From assembly GCA_024516035.1 (NCBI GenBank), contig CM044957.1:44863547-44927546 (forward strand): a stretch of 64,000 bases of DNA, read 5' to 3'. Of this stretch, positions 25,449 to 37,500 are shown one piece after another (position 1 is the first letter of the stretch; each line of letters starts with the position of its first letter). This DNA comes from Bactericera cockerelli. Lineage: Eukaryota > Arthropoda > Insecta > Hemiptera > Triozidae. The position numbers and the translations under genes were made by a program. The notes beneath the pieces were generated by a model. The model was not told the origin of the DNA. It did not search any database and saw nothing but the letters and a program-made list of their open reading frames with translations.

Positions 25449-25780
25449 ATTAATAAAGGAGAGCTAAGTTCGAGAGGGAGTGAGAGGGAAGAGAAAGATA
25501 GACAGAGACAGAGAGTCGGAAAGGGACAGAGAGAGAGAGGGGGGGGATAATAGGAGAGGGACAGAGAGAGAGAGAGAGAGGGGGGGATAATAGGAGAAAT
25601 ATGGGGATAGAGAGAGAGAGAGAGAGGGGGGAGAATAGCAGAGGGACAGAGAGAGAGAGAGAGGGGGGATAATAGGACAGGGACGGAGAAAAGAAAAGAG
25701 AGAGAGGAGGGGGCAAAGGAGAGAAGAAAAGAGGGGAGAGGGCGAAGGAGAGAAGAGAAGAGGAGAGGGAGATCAAGACC
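25449..25780. repeat. Polypurine (GA/GGA)n tract
   Basis: About 330 bp almost free of pyrimidines on the plus strand, built from GAGAGAGAGAGG, GGGGGGATAATAGGA and GGGACAGAGAGA subunits. The long frames on the opposite strand are low-complexity Ser/Leu/Pro strings and not genes. Confidence 0.9.
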
Positions 25781-28432
25781 TTTAACTTCCTCCATTCTCT
25801 ATCTTGACTTAACGTACAAGAAGATGTTCAGGGTATAAAATGAAAAGGGGGAGAGACGATGTCTCTTGTCGTGACAACTAATTATGAGTGATTAATTGAA
25901 ACCTCGGAAGTGCTATTTTCTGTCAGCTTCATGATGGTATTGTTATTATTACTATGTAGCTGATTCTCTTATATATATATTTATGTGTATGTATAGAGAT
26001 AAATACGGATTATCACAGATTGGAGAGAAAGAAGGTAAATAGGGAAAGGGCGGAGAGATGGCTTATGGCTGTGCTTACGGTCAAGTTGACCGGGCGAACT
26101 GAAGCATCACATTCTTCTTCTAATAATAATAATATTAACACTCTTTAGTGGAAGGTAACCAACTTTTTTTGTCGCCTCTGGGGTTCGAACCCGGGACCCC
26201 GTAAGCCCTTGTAGCAAATTTAATAAGCAAGAAAAAATAGAGAAAAATAGATTTTTATACATAAAAAATTCATATTTATTATTATTGAATAATACATAAC
26301 AATTTAATATGCTATATAGATATAAAAATGTGGCATCCCTGCTCCATCTTCGTTAGACAAGCTTCTGATCAATCTCCTTGAATCAATCCCTCTAGTTTTT
26401 GTAGTGAAACTGATCTGATGATTGACATCTCCCCTTGTGCCCTGACTATGAAACCTATAGTTATGGTACACTAACACTAATAATCTGACTAGCCAACCCT
26501 TACAAGCCAGGCTAGCTTACAGTTTCCTAAGGGCTTAATGGCTTATAATGAAAAAGTGCAAGTCCTCACAATAGTTGATCGCTCATAAATTAATGTGGGT
26601 GAGACGAAGCCAACTTTGAAATAAAGTTGGCTGGAGACCATCATGCACCCTCCAGCTGCAGCCAAGCTGGCTACAACAACAGCAATATATATACAATAAT
26701 ACGAAAGCTGGGATTCCACTGAGTGCATCATTTTGTTGCTCCACTCTTTCTTCTTCTTCTTTCACATTGCCTTTTCCCAAACCTACTTGGGGTCGGCATT
26801 GTACAAGCTCATGGTTGAGATTGGTTGGTTTTGTTACGGCTGGATGTCCTTCCTAACGCCAACGATTCTATTTGATTTAACGTCTTGATTAGGACGGGGG
26901 TTTTACCTTCCATTCGCTGGGAATCGTACCAGCTACCCACATTAACCTCACCCAGCCTGGGTAGGGCCGGAAATTTATTTAGGATCAAATGAGATCGAAC
27001 CCCACTGACTTCGCAACGCTTTACAGCACTTTCCATTTAAAATTCGAGACAAAACGGTGCGCACTGTTGCGCAACAAAATGTTGCACTCAGAGGGATCTC
27101 GGCTTCAGGCAGAGACACGCATTAAAAATAACCACACTATAAAAAAGATAACAAGAAAGTAATGATAATGATCAATAACAAAATTTGTGCATTTAAATAC
27201 CTAATGATGATCGGAGTAATAAGTAGATAGAGGCTAGAGGTTACTTTAAGTCGGAGGAATAGGTGTGTCTCAACTTAGGTAGACTAAATTTTTTGTTATA
27301 ACTTATAACAACAACGCAAAATATGACGTTTTAGTATGACGTCATGACTTTATGTCTTTTGACAGTCTATAACATCAACAACAAAATTTTAAGAGGAGCA
27401 ATGGACTCCAGAAAGGATACTCATTAAATCGGAAGAAAAGGATGCTGGCCCAAAAAAGTAAATCAATCGCTCCGATATAATTATATTTTTTGTTTTACAA
27501 AATACCTCTTCGTTTTTCGGGGTCCACTCATACCTCGTGAGGAAAAATGAGTAGTTACTTGTATGAGTAACGACCAGTGACGGCATTACCAGAGTAAAAA
27601 AAAATTAATGTGATGGAATAATTCGAAAAGTAAAGGAGGCTCTTAGTAATGCTGCGGTACCCACAAAAATTGTGAAGAGGCTTTGAGCTTCCCAAATCAA
27701 ACCATACATACATACCTCTTCGTGTTGTAAACATTACCCCAGTGTTCGGCCCAAAAATGTAACGAAATGTAGTTACAAGAAGATCAATGCTAATAGTAAG
27801 GGTTGGTACATACATGGTATTTTATTTCATTCAACGAAAAGGTATACACACAAAAATATTGTGTGTTTTGAGAGTTGTCTTTCAAATTACTAGATTACTT
27901 TTCAGAATAAAGAAGAAAAGCTCTGGATATAAGAAGCTCGTGGAAAATAACATTATAAACAACAGAAATTCACATTCATCATATTTGTAACACAGTTTCT
28001 ACTCACCCATAAAACACTGAACACGTAACCTGAAGGTCGCAGGTTCAATTCTTCAGCGTGGCAAATTTAAGTTGGGTTTGTATTATTTTTTTTCCATTGG
28101 GATTTAACGTCGCTTTGAACTACATTTTTTTTTTTTTTACATACATCTACACTGACATATCCTTTGCGAGGATATATCAGCAATAGCTCACGACGGGGAT
28201 TTTACCCACCATTCGCTGGAACTGGAAACTCACAAACCAGCTACTCAAATTATCTCATCCAGCCTGAGTGGGTCCAGAATAGCCAACATCACGAGGGTTC
28301 GAATTTGAATGGTCACCCTGACACCTTCTAACACCGCTGAACGTTGCTTAACTTCAGTGACGGAACAACAAGAACTATTGACGGCGACGCTGGCTGTGAT
28401 TCTCTTGTGAAAAATGATCACCTCAAACCATA

Positions 28433-28438
28433 TTTATT
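28433..28438 (-). promoter_or_regulatory. Candidate IPO13 polyadenylation signal
   Basis: An AATAAA on the minus strand, about 40 bp past the IPO13 stop codon. It lies inside a degenerate SINE-like repeat, so the 3' UTR may have recruited repeat sequence. Position is the only support. Confidence 0.4.
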
Positions 28439-28476
28439 ATGACTACCTTTCAACTCGAAGACGTGTTTGAGAGTTT

Positions 28477-28585
28477 CTAAGCGTATTTGAAGAAGGGTTT
28501 GGCCGTCGTGTCAGTGACGATGCCTCGACATATCAACGCAAACTCTCGCACAATATCCAGTAGCTTCCTTTTGTTTGTTCGTTCC
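28477..28585 (-). CDS. IPO13: IPO13 exon 16 (stop codon)
   Basis: The acceptor is AATCCACAG. Completing the Arg codon left by exon 15, it reads ERTNKRKLLDIVREFALICR and GIVTDTTAKPFFKYA followed by TAG. This matches the C-terminal NKRRVKEMVKEMTLLCRG motif of IPO13, so the gene's 3' end is in the window. Confidence 0.9.
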
Positions 28586-31500
28586 CTGTGGATTAGAAAG
28601 ACGTAAGATATCAAATTAAAAAAAAAAACAGAGTAAAAAGGGTAGATAATAAAATAATTATCAAATTTAGAACAGAGTAGATCATAAAATATTAAAAATA
28701 ATAATAAAAGGGTAGATAATAAAATGATTAAAAAAGTACTTCAAAAATTTGAAACACACTAAGCAAAAGAAAAAAAATCAAGGGCCAATTATATTTTCTT
28801 CGTAGTTTAATGGGCACCTGTAACTAAAAGTTCATGGTTTAATAGACGTTCAGTACACCTGTTATTTTTTTATTTTATTTTTTGCAGGATCAATATTTTG
28901 ACGTCGCTTGGAAAATTCGGTCTTTGTCCCGAAAAAAAACCCCCACAGCCCCTTGTTTAAAGAGCATTTCCCAGATATTATGATTAAATAATACCTAGTA
29001 ATGATTTTGAATGTCTCAGAGGAATTACTTATTGAAGAACCTAGTACATTTACTTCCAGTTGCGCAGTCGCTTAAAACAGTTAAAATGGATTATGTACCG
29101 GTAGCACAGTGGTAAAGGCGACATTCTGTGAATCCAGACATTCTAGAGGTCGCGGGTTCGAAACCCAGCCGGGGCATTTTTTTTTTTTTTTTAACAAGAA
29201 CTGACAAGAACTTATTTTTTCCCCCCATTCATTACAATATTATTAACATAAAAAAAAAAAAATGACATGTATAATTCATTTTTACAACAACTAAAAAAAA
29301 TTTCTACTTTGACAAGTTATCCTCTCATTTGGAATATTTACCACAAAATAATATGTCTTGGGCTTACTGCTGGAATAACGGGGCTTAACAGTCCCAATCG
29401 GGCAGTATAAATGAGGCGATATTATTATTATTACTTACAGTCGCGTAGTCGCTTAAAACAGTTCAAATAGATCAGAAGACATCCCTAATAAAAACAAGAA
29501 CATACTCAAATCCCCTACAAAATCATGCATGAAAAAATTCAATGATATGCCCCAACAACCCTCTTTAACACTTTGAGCCCCAGAGCTGGGATCGGCGAGT
29601 GAGCACGAGGGACCAAGGCAAAAATGCGTTTTGCACCCTTCGTACCAAAGTTTTTTAACTGTAATATTGTGTTTTTTTTCGACAAAATTCGATAAATTTA
29701 CGTTTTTCAGCTGTACCTTATATACTTTATGATTTAACTTCAAAGTAAGGAAGGTCGTGAATACCATAAATATAGAGTACTCATGTCCACAGTCAAATTT
29801 TGGGTGAGGGTCATATATGGTACTCATTTGATTTATGAAATGTCAGCTGAAAGTCATATATGGTATTCATGGGCTCAAAGTGTTAAATGAATACATGTGT
29901 GAATGAATGAGCATACCAGTTATTGCTTGATTGTTGTAATATATAACTTTCAAGTGTAGGTATTTGAAAAAAAAAACAAAACAAAAAAAAGACTCACCTC
30001 AACACAAACTTGAGGAACTGCTGCTTGAGCTCGGAGGAGGCGCGGGGGAGGGGAAGTCGTCGTCGGCCAGCACAACGCTCATCCACCTGTACAGAGAGTC
30101 GCAGTACTTCTTGTTGAGGGAGAGCACAATGTCGGACAAGCTCTCCAGACAGCTCTGCGGCGAGCTGTCGCCTGGGGGGGGGAGGGGGTGCGATAATAAA
30201 TAAAAGGGTTGGGTGGAAGAGATTGCCACAGGCAATAACGCCGCCCTTTAGTTAGGACATATCGCTCATCCACCTGTACAGAGAGTCGCAGTACTTCTTG
30301 TTCAGGGAGAGCACAATGTCGGACAAGCTCTCCAGACAGCTCTGCGGCGAGCTGTCTCCTGCGAGTGAAAGGGAGGAGGTGCGATAATATAATATAGGGT
30401 TGGGTGGAAGAGATTGCCACAGGCAATAACCCCGTCCTTTAGTTAGGACATATCACTCATCCACCTGTACAGAGAGTCGCAGTACTTCTTGTTCAGGGAG
30501 AGCACAATGTCGGACAAGCTCTCCAGGCAGCTCTGCGGCGAGCTGTCGCCTAGGAGGGGGGGGGAGGAGGTGCAACAATATAAAAGGGTTGGGTGGAAGA
30601 GATTGCCATGGGCAATAACCCCGTCCTTTAGTTAGGACATATCACTCATCCACCTGTACAGAGAGTCGCAGTACTTCTTGTTCAGGGAGAGCACAATGTC
30701 GGACAAACTCTCCAGACAGCTCTGCGGCGAGCTGTCGCCTAGGAGGGGGGGGGGGAGGAGGTGCAACAATATAAAAGGGTTGGGTGGAAGAGATTGCCAT
30801 GGGCAATAACCCCGTCCTTTAGTTAGGACATATCACTCATCCACCTGTACAGAGAGTCGCAGTACTTCTTGTTCAGGGAGAGCACAATGTCGGACAAACT
30901 CTCCAGACAGCTCTGCGGCGAGCTGTCGCCTAGGAGTGGGGGGGGGGGGGGGGTAGGTGCGATAATATAATATAGGGTTGAGTGGAAGAGATTGCCATGG
31001 GCAATAACCCCGCCCTTTAGGTAGGACATTAACTTTTTTTTTGAAAAGTTATCATATTTGTGTTGATCACTATCGTGATATCACAACTACTCAAACTCGC
31101 TTTACTAAATCTACACTGAAACCGGGACTTGAACCACCGACCTCCAGGATACGAGTCCGCCGCCTTATCGATCAAGCTGCTGAGGTCGGTTTTCAACTGA
31201 CACAGTATAAAATCTGACAGTCTTGTTATTTGTCAATCAAAATTTCAAGGACTAATAAACTTTAATAAAGATAAATTTAATCATAGATCTTCGTGCACTG
31301 GTAGTCAAGTGGTTAAGGCGTTGGTCTGGTAATCCAGGTAGCGCAGGGATCCGTTGGTTCGAATCCCACCCGATGCAACAATTTTTCCTCATTAATTTGA
31401 GTTTGTGACCACATAATAATAATACTCTGAGGATTAGGTGGTAGAAAGTGCTTTGAGCATTAACCTCGCCTGGTGATAACCTTCCACTAAAGAGTATTAT

Positions 31501-34500
31501 TATATAATGCTTTTTCTTTGTGTTATTATGTCACAATTTTAGTGGGTAGCGCAGAATCATAGGACTTTACCACTTTAATTTACAATATCTTGTATTATTT
31601 TTTTGCCTAAAATTCTGCCACTGGTCGCTGCTTCACATTAAAGCAGCTACTCATTTTTCCTCACGAGGTATGAGTGGACCCCGAACATCCAAGTACAGAG
31701 CGGAAAAAATCCTCCCCCGCTGGGAATCGAACCCAGGTCACCATGTGTGCAATGCCTAGCGCGCTAACTCGCTCTGTCACAGTGACTAAAGAGTATTATT
31801 ATTAACAATACAATTATAATATGAATATTCTGACTATGAAACCTACAGGGTCCGCCAAAAAAAGGAGCCTCTCGAAATATCTAGAGAACCGATTAAATTT
31901 TTATAACACGTGCACCATTATATGAAGGGAAAAACCTTTTCTACTTGATTTTGGTTTTTTTTTTTTTTTAAATCATAATCAGGGGTGGCCCCAGTGGGTT
32001 CAACTTTGGAAACTTTAAAGGAACCAACCTTTTTGTAATACATTTTTAAAAAGTAGTTGACAAAAAAGTATTGTAAGACAGGTTAGAATTTTTAATCAAA
32101 ACAGGGCCGGAGATATCGTACATTTCATTTCACAGGTTTCAGTAATTTTTTAAAATAAAGTCATTGTATTTTTGTAAGAAAATGTTAAAAACATGTTTTC
32201 CATTTGTAATAAATTTTCATACCTTTTTGATACCATTAGCTTTACCAGAGGAGGAGGTCTTAATTTGAGTGGAGGTGTTAATATTTGAGTTCAGTGGTAA
32301 AATTTTGTGATCGTGAAAGCTGAGGGGGGCCGCACTGTAGTAAAAAATCGAAAAAGGGCTGGTTGATATTTTTCAATTAAAACCTATCGAGTGGGGTATT
32401 GAATGAAAGGTCTCGATGTCCTCATGCTTGGATTGAACATTTATAATGCGATAGTGGAATCTGTGTGAGGTTGACAGTTCACAGAACCACTAGTACTAAC
32501 CTATACATCGTACGAGGGTGTACACAAGCAGCTGGCCTCGGTTCTGAATTGCCGTCAACATGTTGGACCGATCCCGACTGATGCCGACGTAGGTGACGAG
32601 AAATGTGGCCACAGAACTCACTGTGCTAGCTTCTTGCGCGTTCAGACTGGAGATAGCTGGAAATAAGAAAATAAAACACTCATTTTAATGTGAAATAACA
32701 TAAGTGTGGCCACAGAAATCACAGTGCTAGCTTCTTGCGTGTTCAGACTGGAGATAGCTGGAAATAAGAAAATAAAACACTCATTTATTTACAGAAGTGT
32801 AGCCACAGAACAGAAGTGTGGCCACAGAACTCACAGTGCTAGAGTAGGCCCCGACATCCAAAGTACAGAGACGAAAAATTCCGACCCCAGCCGAGCATGC
32901 TACGGTCTAGCTGGGGACGTCAAACAGGGAGAAGACCAGTGTCTCGCTAGAGGACTATAAACAGAGAAGAGACAAGCCAACACTTACAATACAGGCTAGT
33001 TTGCAGATTCCTAAGGGTTTAATGGCTTAAAAAGAAAAGTCCAAGTCCTCATGATGGTTAATCCCACATAGAAATATGTGGTTCAGGACGAGCCAAAATT
33101 GCTATAAAGTTGGCTGGAGACCATTGCCCCCCCCCTCCAGTGGCGTAACGGTTGTGACTACCGCCCGTAGTCCAGAGATCCTGAGTTCGATTCCCGGTTG
33201 GAGCAGACTTTTCGCACGGAAAATTCTGTTCCCTTCGAACATGTGACGCTGGCAATTACGGCCCTACCCAGGCTGGGTGAGGTTAATGTGGGTAGCTGGT
33301 ACGATTCCCAGCGAATGGAGGGTAAAACCCCCGTCCTGTCAACCTCAAAGTCAGGACGTTAAAACCAAATAGAATCAATGGACATGAATGGAGCCTAGAC
33401 ATTGGATCAGGGCGCCCATTCCTCTCACCACCGTGATTTAGGTATCAATACCTCCTATCTCACCACCGTGATTTAGGTATCAATACCTATCTCACCACCG
33501 TGATTTAGGTATCAATACCTATCTCACCACCGTGATTTAGGTATCAATACCTATATCACGGACACGGTATTATTAGGAAAAATAATAAAAAATAATAAAA
33601 ACTCACCACACATGAGCAAGGTGTCGAAGTTGACGTTCTCATTCTCCATGAGCACGGGCGAGCTCTTCTTCATCAGGCTGTACATCAGGATGAAGAACGT
33701 CTCCAGCACGTCTCCCTGCTCCGCCACTTGCGCATGCGCATCAGAGGCGGAGAAGATGGTCAGGGTGGCGCTGATCAGCTCCAGGACCACACAGGACAGG
33801 TAGCTGCGGAGCTGAGCGTTGCTGCCGTACAAGAGGAATAGCTGAAACACATTCCAATTAAAAATTCCTGCTAGAATTTTAAAATTTTAAACATCAAAAT
33901 TTCAAGTCAAAATTCTAGGAAGACATGACATCCAAAGAGCGTTTCAAAGACAAGCTCAATAAGGAGATGAGTGGAGAAAAACTGATTTTTTAATAAAAGG
34001 CAAAAATGATTGCGAAACAATATAATAAAAGAATTAAAAATTTCGAGTAGGTATAGTAGATTTATCCTTTTGATCAGCCACCTAGATTGAAAACTACCTG
34101 CACATACTTAATAAATCTTACTGGAACTGATCAGCTCCAGGAGCACACAGGACAGGTAGCTGCGGAGCTGAGCGTTGCTCCCGTACAGTAGGAAGAGCTG
34201 AAACACATTCCAATTAAACATTTCCGAGTAGGTATAGTAGATTTATCCTTTTGATCAGCCCCCTGAGCATTGCTGCCGTACAGTAGAAATAGCTGAAACA
34301 CATTCCAATTTAAAAAAAAAAAAATTGAAATCGGAGCAATAAAGTATTTTTTTTTTTTTTTTTTTTTTTACAAAAACGAACACAATACTTCCGATTTCTA
34401 ATATTAGAAATTTCTCGGAAGTAGACTGAGTAGGTATAGTAGACTTATCCTTTTGATCAGCCTCCTAGATTGAAAACTACCTGCACATACTTAATAAATC

Positions 34501-37500
34501 TTACTGGAACTGATGAGCTGAGCATTGCTGCCGTACAGAAGGAATAGCTGAAACACATTCCAATTAAAAAAAAAAAATTGAAATCGGAGCAATAAAGTAT
34601 TTTTTTTTTTTACAAAAACGGACACAATACTTCCGATTTCTAATATTAGAAATTTCTCGGAAGTAAAATGAGTAGGTATAGTAGAATTATCCTTTTGATC
34701 AGCCACATAGATTGAAAACTACCTGCACGTACTTAATAAATCTTACTGGAACTGATGAGCTGAGCATTGCTGCCGTACAGAAGGAATAGCTGAAACACAT
34801 TCCAATTAAAAAAAAAAAAATTGAAATCGGAGCAATAAAGTATTTTTTTTTTTTACAAAAACGAACACAATACTTCCGATTTCTAATATAAGAAATTTCT
34901 CGGAAGTAAAATGAGTAGGAATAGTAGAATTATCCTTTTGATCAGCCACCTAGATTGAAAACTACCTGCACATACTTAATAAATCTTACTGGAACTGATG
35001 ACCTCCAGGAGCACACAGGACAGGTAGCTGCGGAGCTGAGCATTGCTGCCGTACAGTAGGAATAGCTGAAACACATTCGATTTAAAAAAAAAAAATTGAA
35101 ATCGGAGCAATAAAGTATTTTTTTTTTTTTTTTCAAAAACGAACACAATACTACCGATTTCTAATTTTCGAAATTTCTCGGAAGTAAAATGAGTAAGTAT
35201 AGTAGCATTATACTTTTGATCAGCCACATAGATTGAAAACTACCTGCACGTACTTAATAAATCTTACTGGAACTGATGAGCTGAGCATTGCTGCCGTACA
35301 GTAGGAACAGCTGAAACACATTCGATTTAAAAAAAAAAAATTGAAATCGGAACAATAAAGATTTTTTTTTTTTTTTTTACAAAAACAAACACAATACTTC
35401 CGATTTCTAATATTAGAAATTTCTCGGAAGTAAAATGAGTAGGTATAGTAGAATTATCCTTTTGATCAGCCTCCTAGATTGAAAACTACCTGCACATACT
35501 TAATAAATCTTACTGGAACTGACCAGCTCCAGGAGCACACAGGACAGGTAGGTGCGGAGCTGAGCATTGCTGCCGTACAGTAGGAAGAGCTGAAACACAT
35601 TCCAATTAAACATTTCGAGTAGGTATAATATTAACACTCTTTAGTAGAAGATAACTACCAAGCGAGGTTACTGCTCAAAGCATTTTTCACCACCTAACCC
35701 TCAGAGTCTTACAGCCGTATTTATTTAATTTGAGCAATGTCTCAAGCATGATTTCCTTTAATATTATTGGCTAATACCTTGCTTGAGACATTGCTCAAAC
35801 AAATTTCTCTGTTCATAAATAGGGCTGTTTTTATTATGTGGTCGGAAGAATTTTTTTCCTTCTAATATTAGAAATCGGAAGTATTTTTAAATGAGAGGGT
35901 ACTGACACATCTTTGATATACTTAATAGTTTATAAAGTGAAAATTACTTACGGACCTAATAGAAGGCTCTGTTTTAACACAAGAGTTAATTTTTTTTTTT
36001 TTTTAGGCTTTAATGGCAGGATTCTCAATACAAATAATTATTATAACAATGAAAAACTGGAAACAATATATACAATAAAAATGAAAAAGTATATAAACAT
36101 ATGACCTAATGGCAATAACCCCACCCTTTAGTTAGGTCATATGTTTATAATTTTCAATTCTTCCACCCAACTCTTTAGTGGAAGGTAACCACCAGGCAAG
36201 GTTAATGCTCAAAGCACCTTCTACCACCTAACCCTCAGAGTCTTATTATTATAATAATTAACATTGTAATATTTTTTGCTTAAAAATAAATACAATTATT
36301 TTTTATCTATCTATCTATCTAATTAACATTAGAATTAGACAAAGATTTTTCAGAACCAACCTGTCTGGAGATCTCGAGGGTTGCTTTGTGCAGATGGAGC
36401 TTGTGAGCAGATACGACAAGATTAAGTAACGTGGGTACACAAGGAACAGCTTTGTCGCCTAACGTGATCAGGCCGTATTTTAAAGCATTACACAGCACCT
36501 GAAAATAAGATGAACATTCACAATAATAATAATAATAATAATAATAATGTGTTTCTTTGTGTTATTATATCACAACTTTAGTGGGTAGCGCAGAATTATA
36601 GGACTTTTCCGTACCTTTAATATCCCAATATCTTATTTTTGTCTATAATTCCGCCACTGGTCTCTGCTAACATTAAAGCAGCTACTCACTTTTCCTCACG
36701 AGGTATGAGTGGACCCCGAATACCTAAGTACAGAGCAGAAAAAATCGTGCTCCGCTGGGGATCGAACTCAGGTCACCTGTGCGTGCAATGCCTAGCGCGC
36801 TAACTCACTCGGCCACGGTGACTAATGAATATATTCACAATAAAATAAATAGTTTTGTAAAGCAATAGTCACCGTGGCCAACCTGGGATCGATCCCAAGC
36901 AGCGCAGAATTTTTTGGGCACTGTACTTGGATATCCGGGGTCCACTCATATGTACCTCGTGAGGAAAAATCAGTAGTTACTTGGTTGCATGAGTAAAGGC
37001 ATTACCAGAGTCTTAAGTATAGTGTAAAATAAACAGTGTAAGTGTCTCTTAGTAATGCTACGCTAGCCACAAAAATTGTGCAGAGGTCTTGTGCTTCATA
37101 AAAAATCATACTTTCTTTACTTAACTTCAAATTTGTAAAACACCTATAAGAGAAATTGGTTTTTTGTGTTTTTCTCTCAATCAGATAGGTGTTTCTGAAA
37201 ACACATCACTGAAAAAAAACCACATAATTTTAAGACTCGGTTCTTTACTTTCAAAAAAACACCGTGTTTTTCGAAAAATGTTAGTTCCAAAGGATTCTTC
37301 AAGATAGCGCCAGTAGAGTTTTGCTTTCGCGAAACGGAGTTGGCGTATTTTTTGTGAAATACGCCAAAGGTAGCAAAAAAGTAAAAGCGCCAAAATTTAA
37401 AAAAATCAAGAACATAAACAGAAAGCATAAAAACAAGAAAAGCTAATGTACCCGAAGCTACCAACGTGTTGAAATTTTTATCGAAATTTCTACAGGGTAC

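Noticed and set aside
25427..25795. Ser/Leu/Pro-rich proteins opposite the polypurine tract
   Set aside because: Pure low-complexity translation of (GA)n with no splice context or homology.
30823..31029. Independent short genes in the exon 15 copies
   Set aside because: Each frame is the exon 15 start followed by retroelement sequence and a stop.
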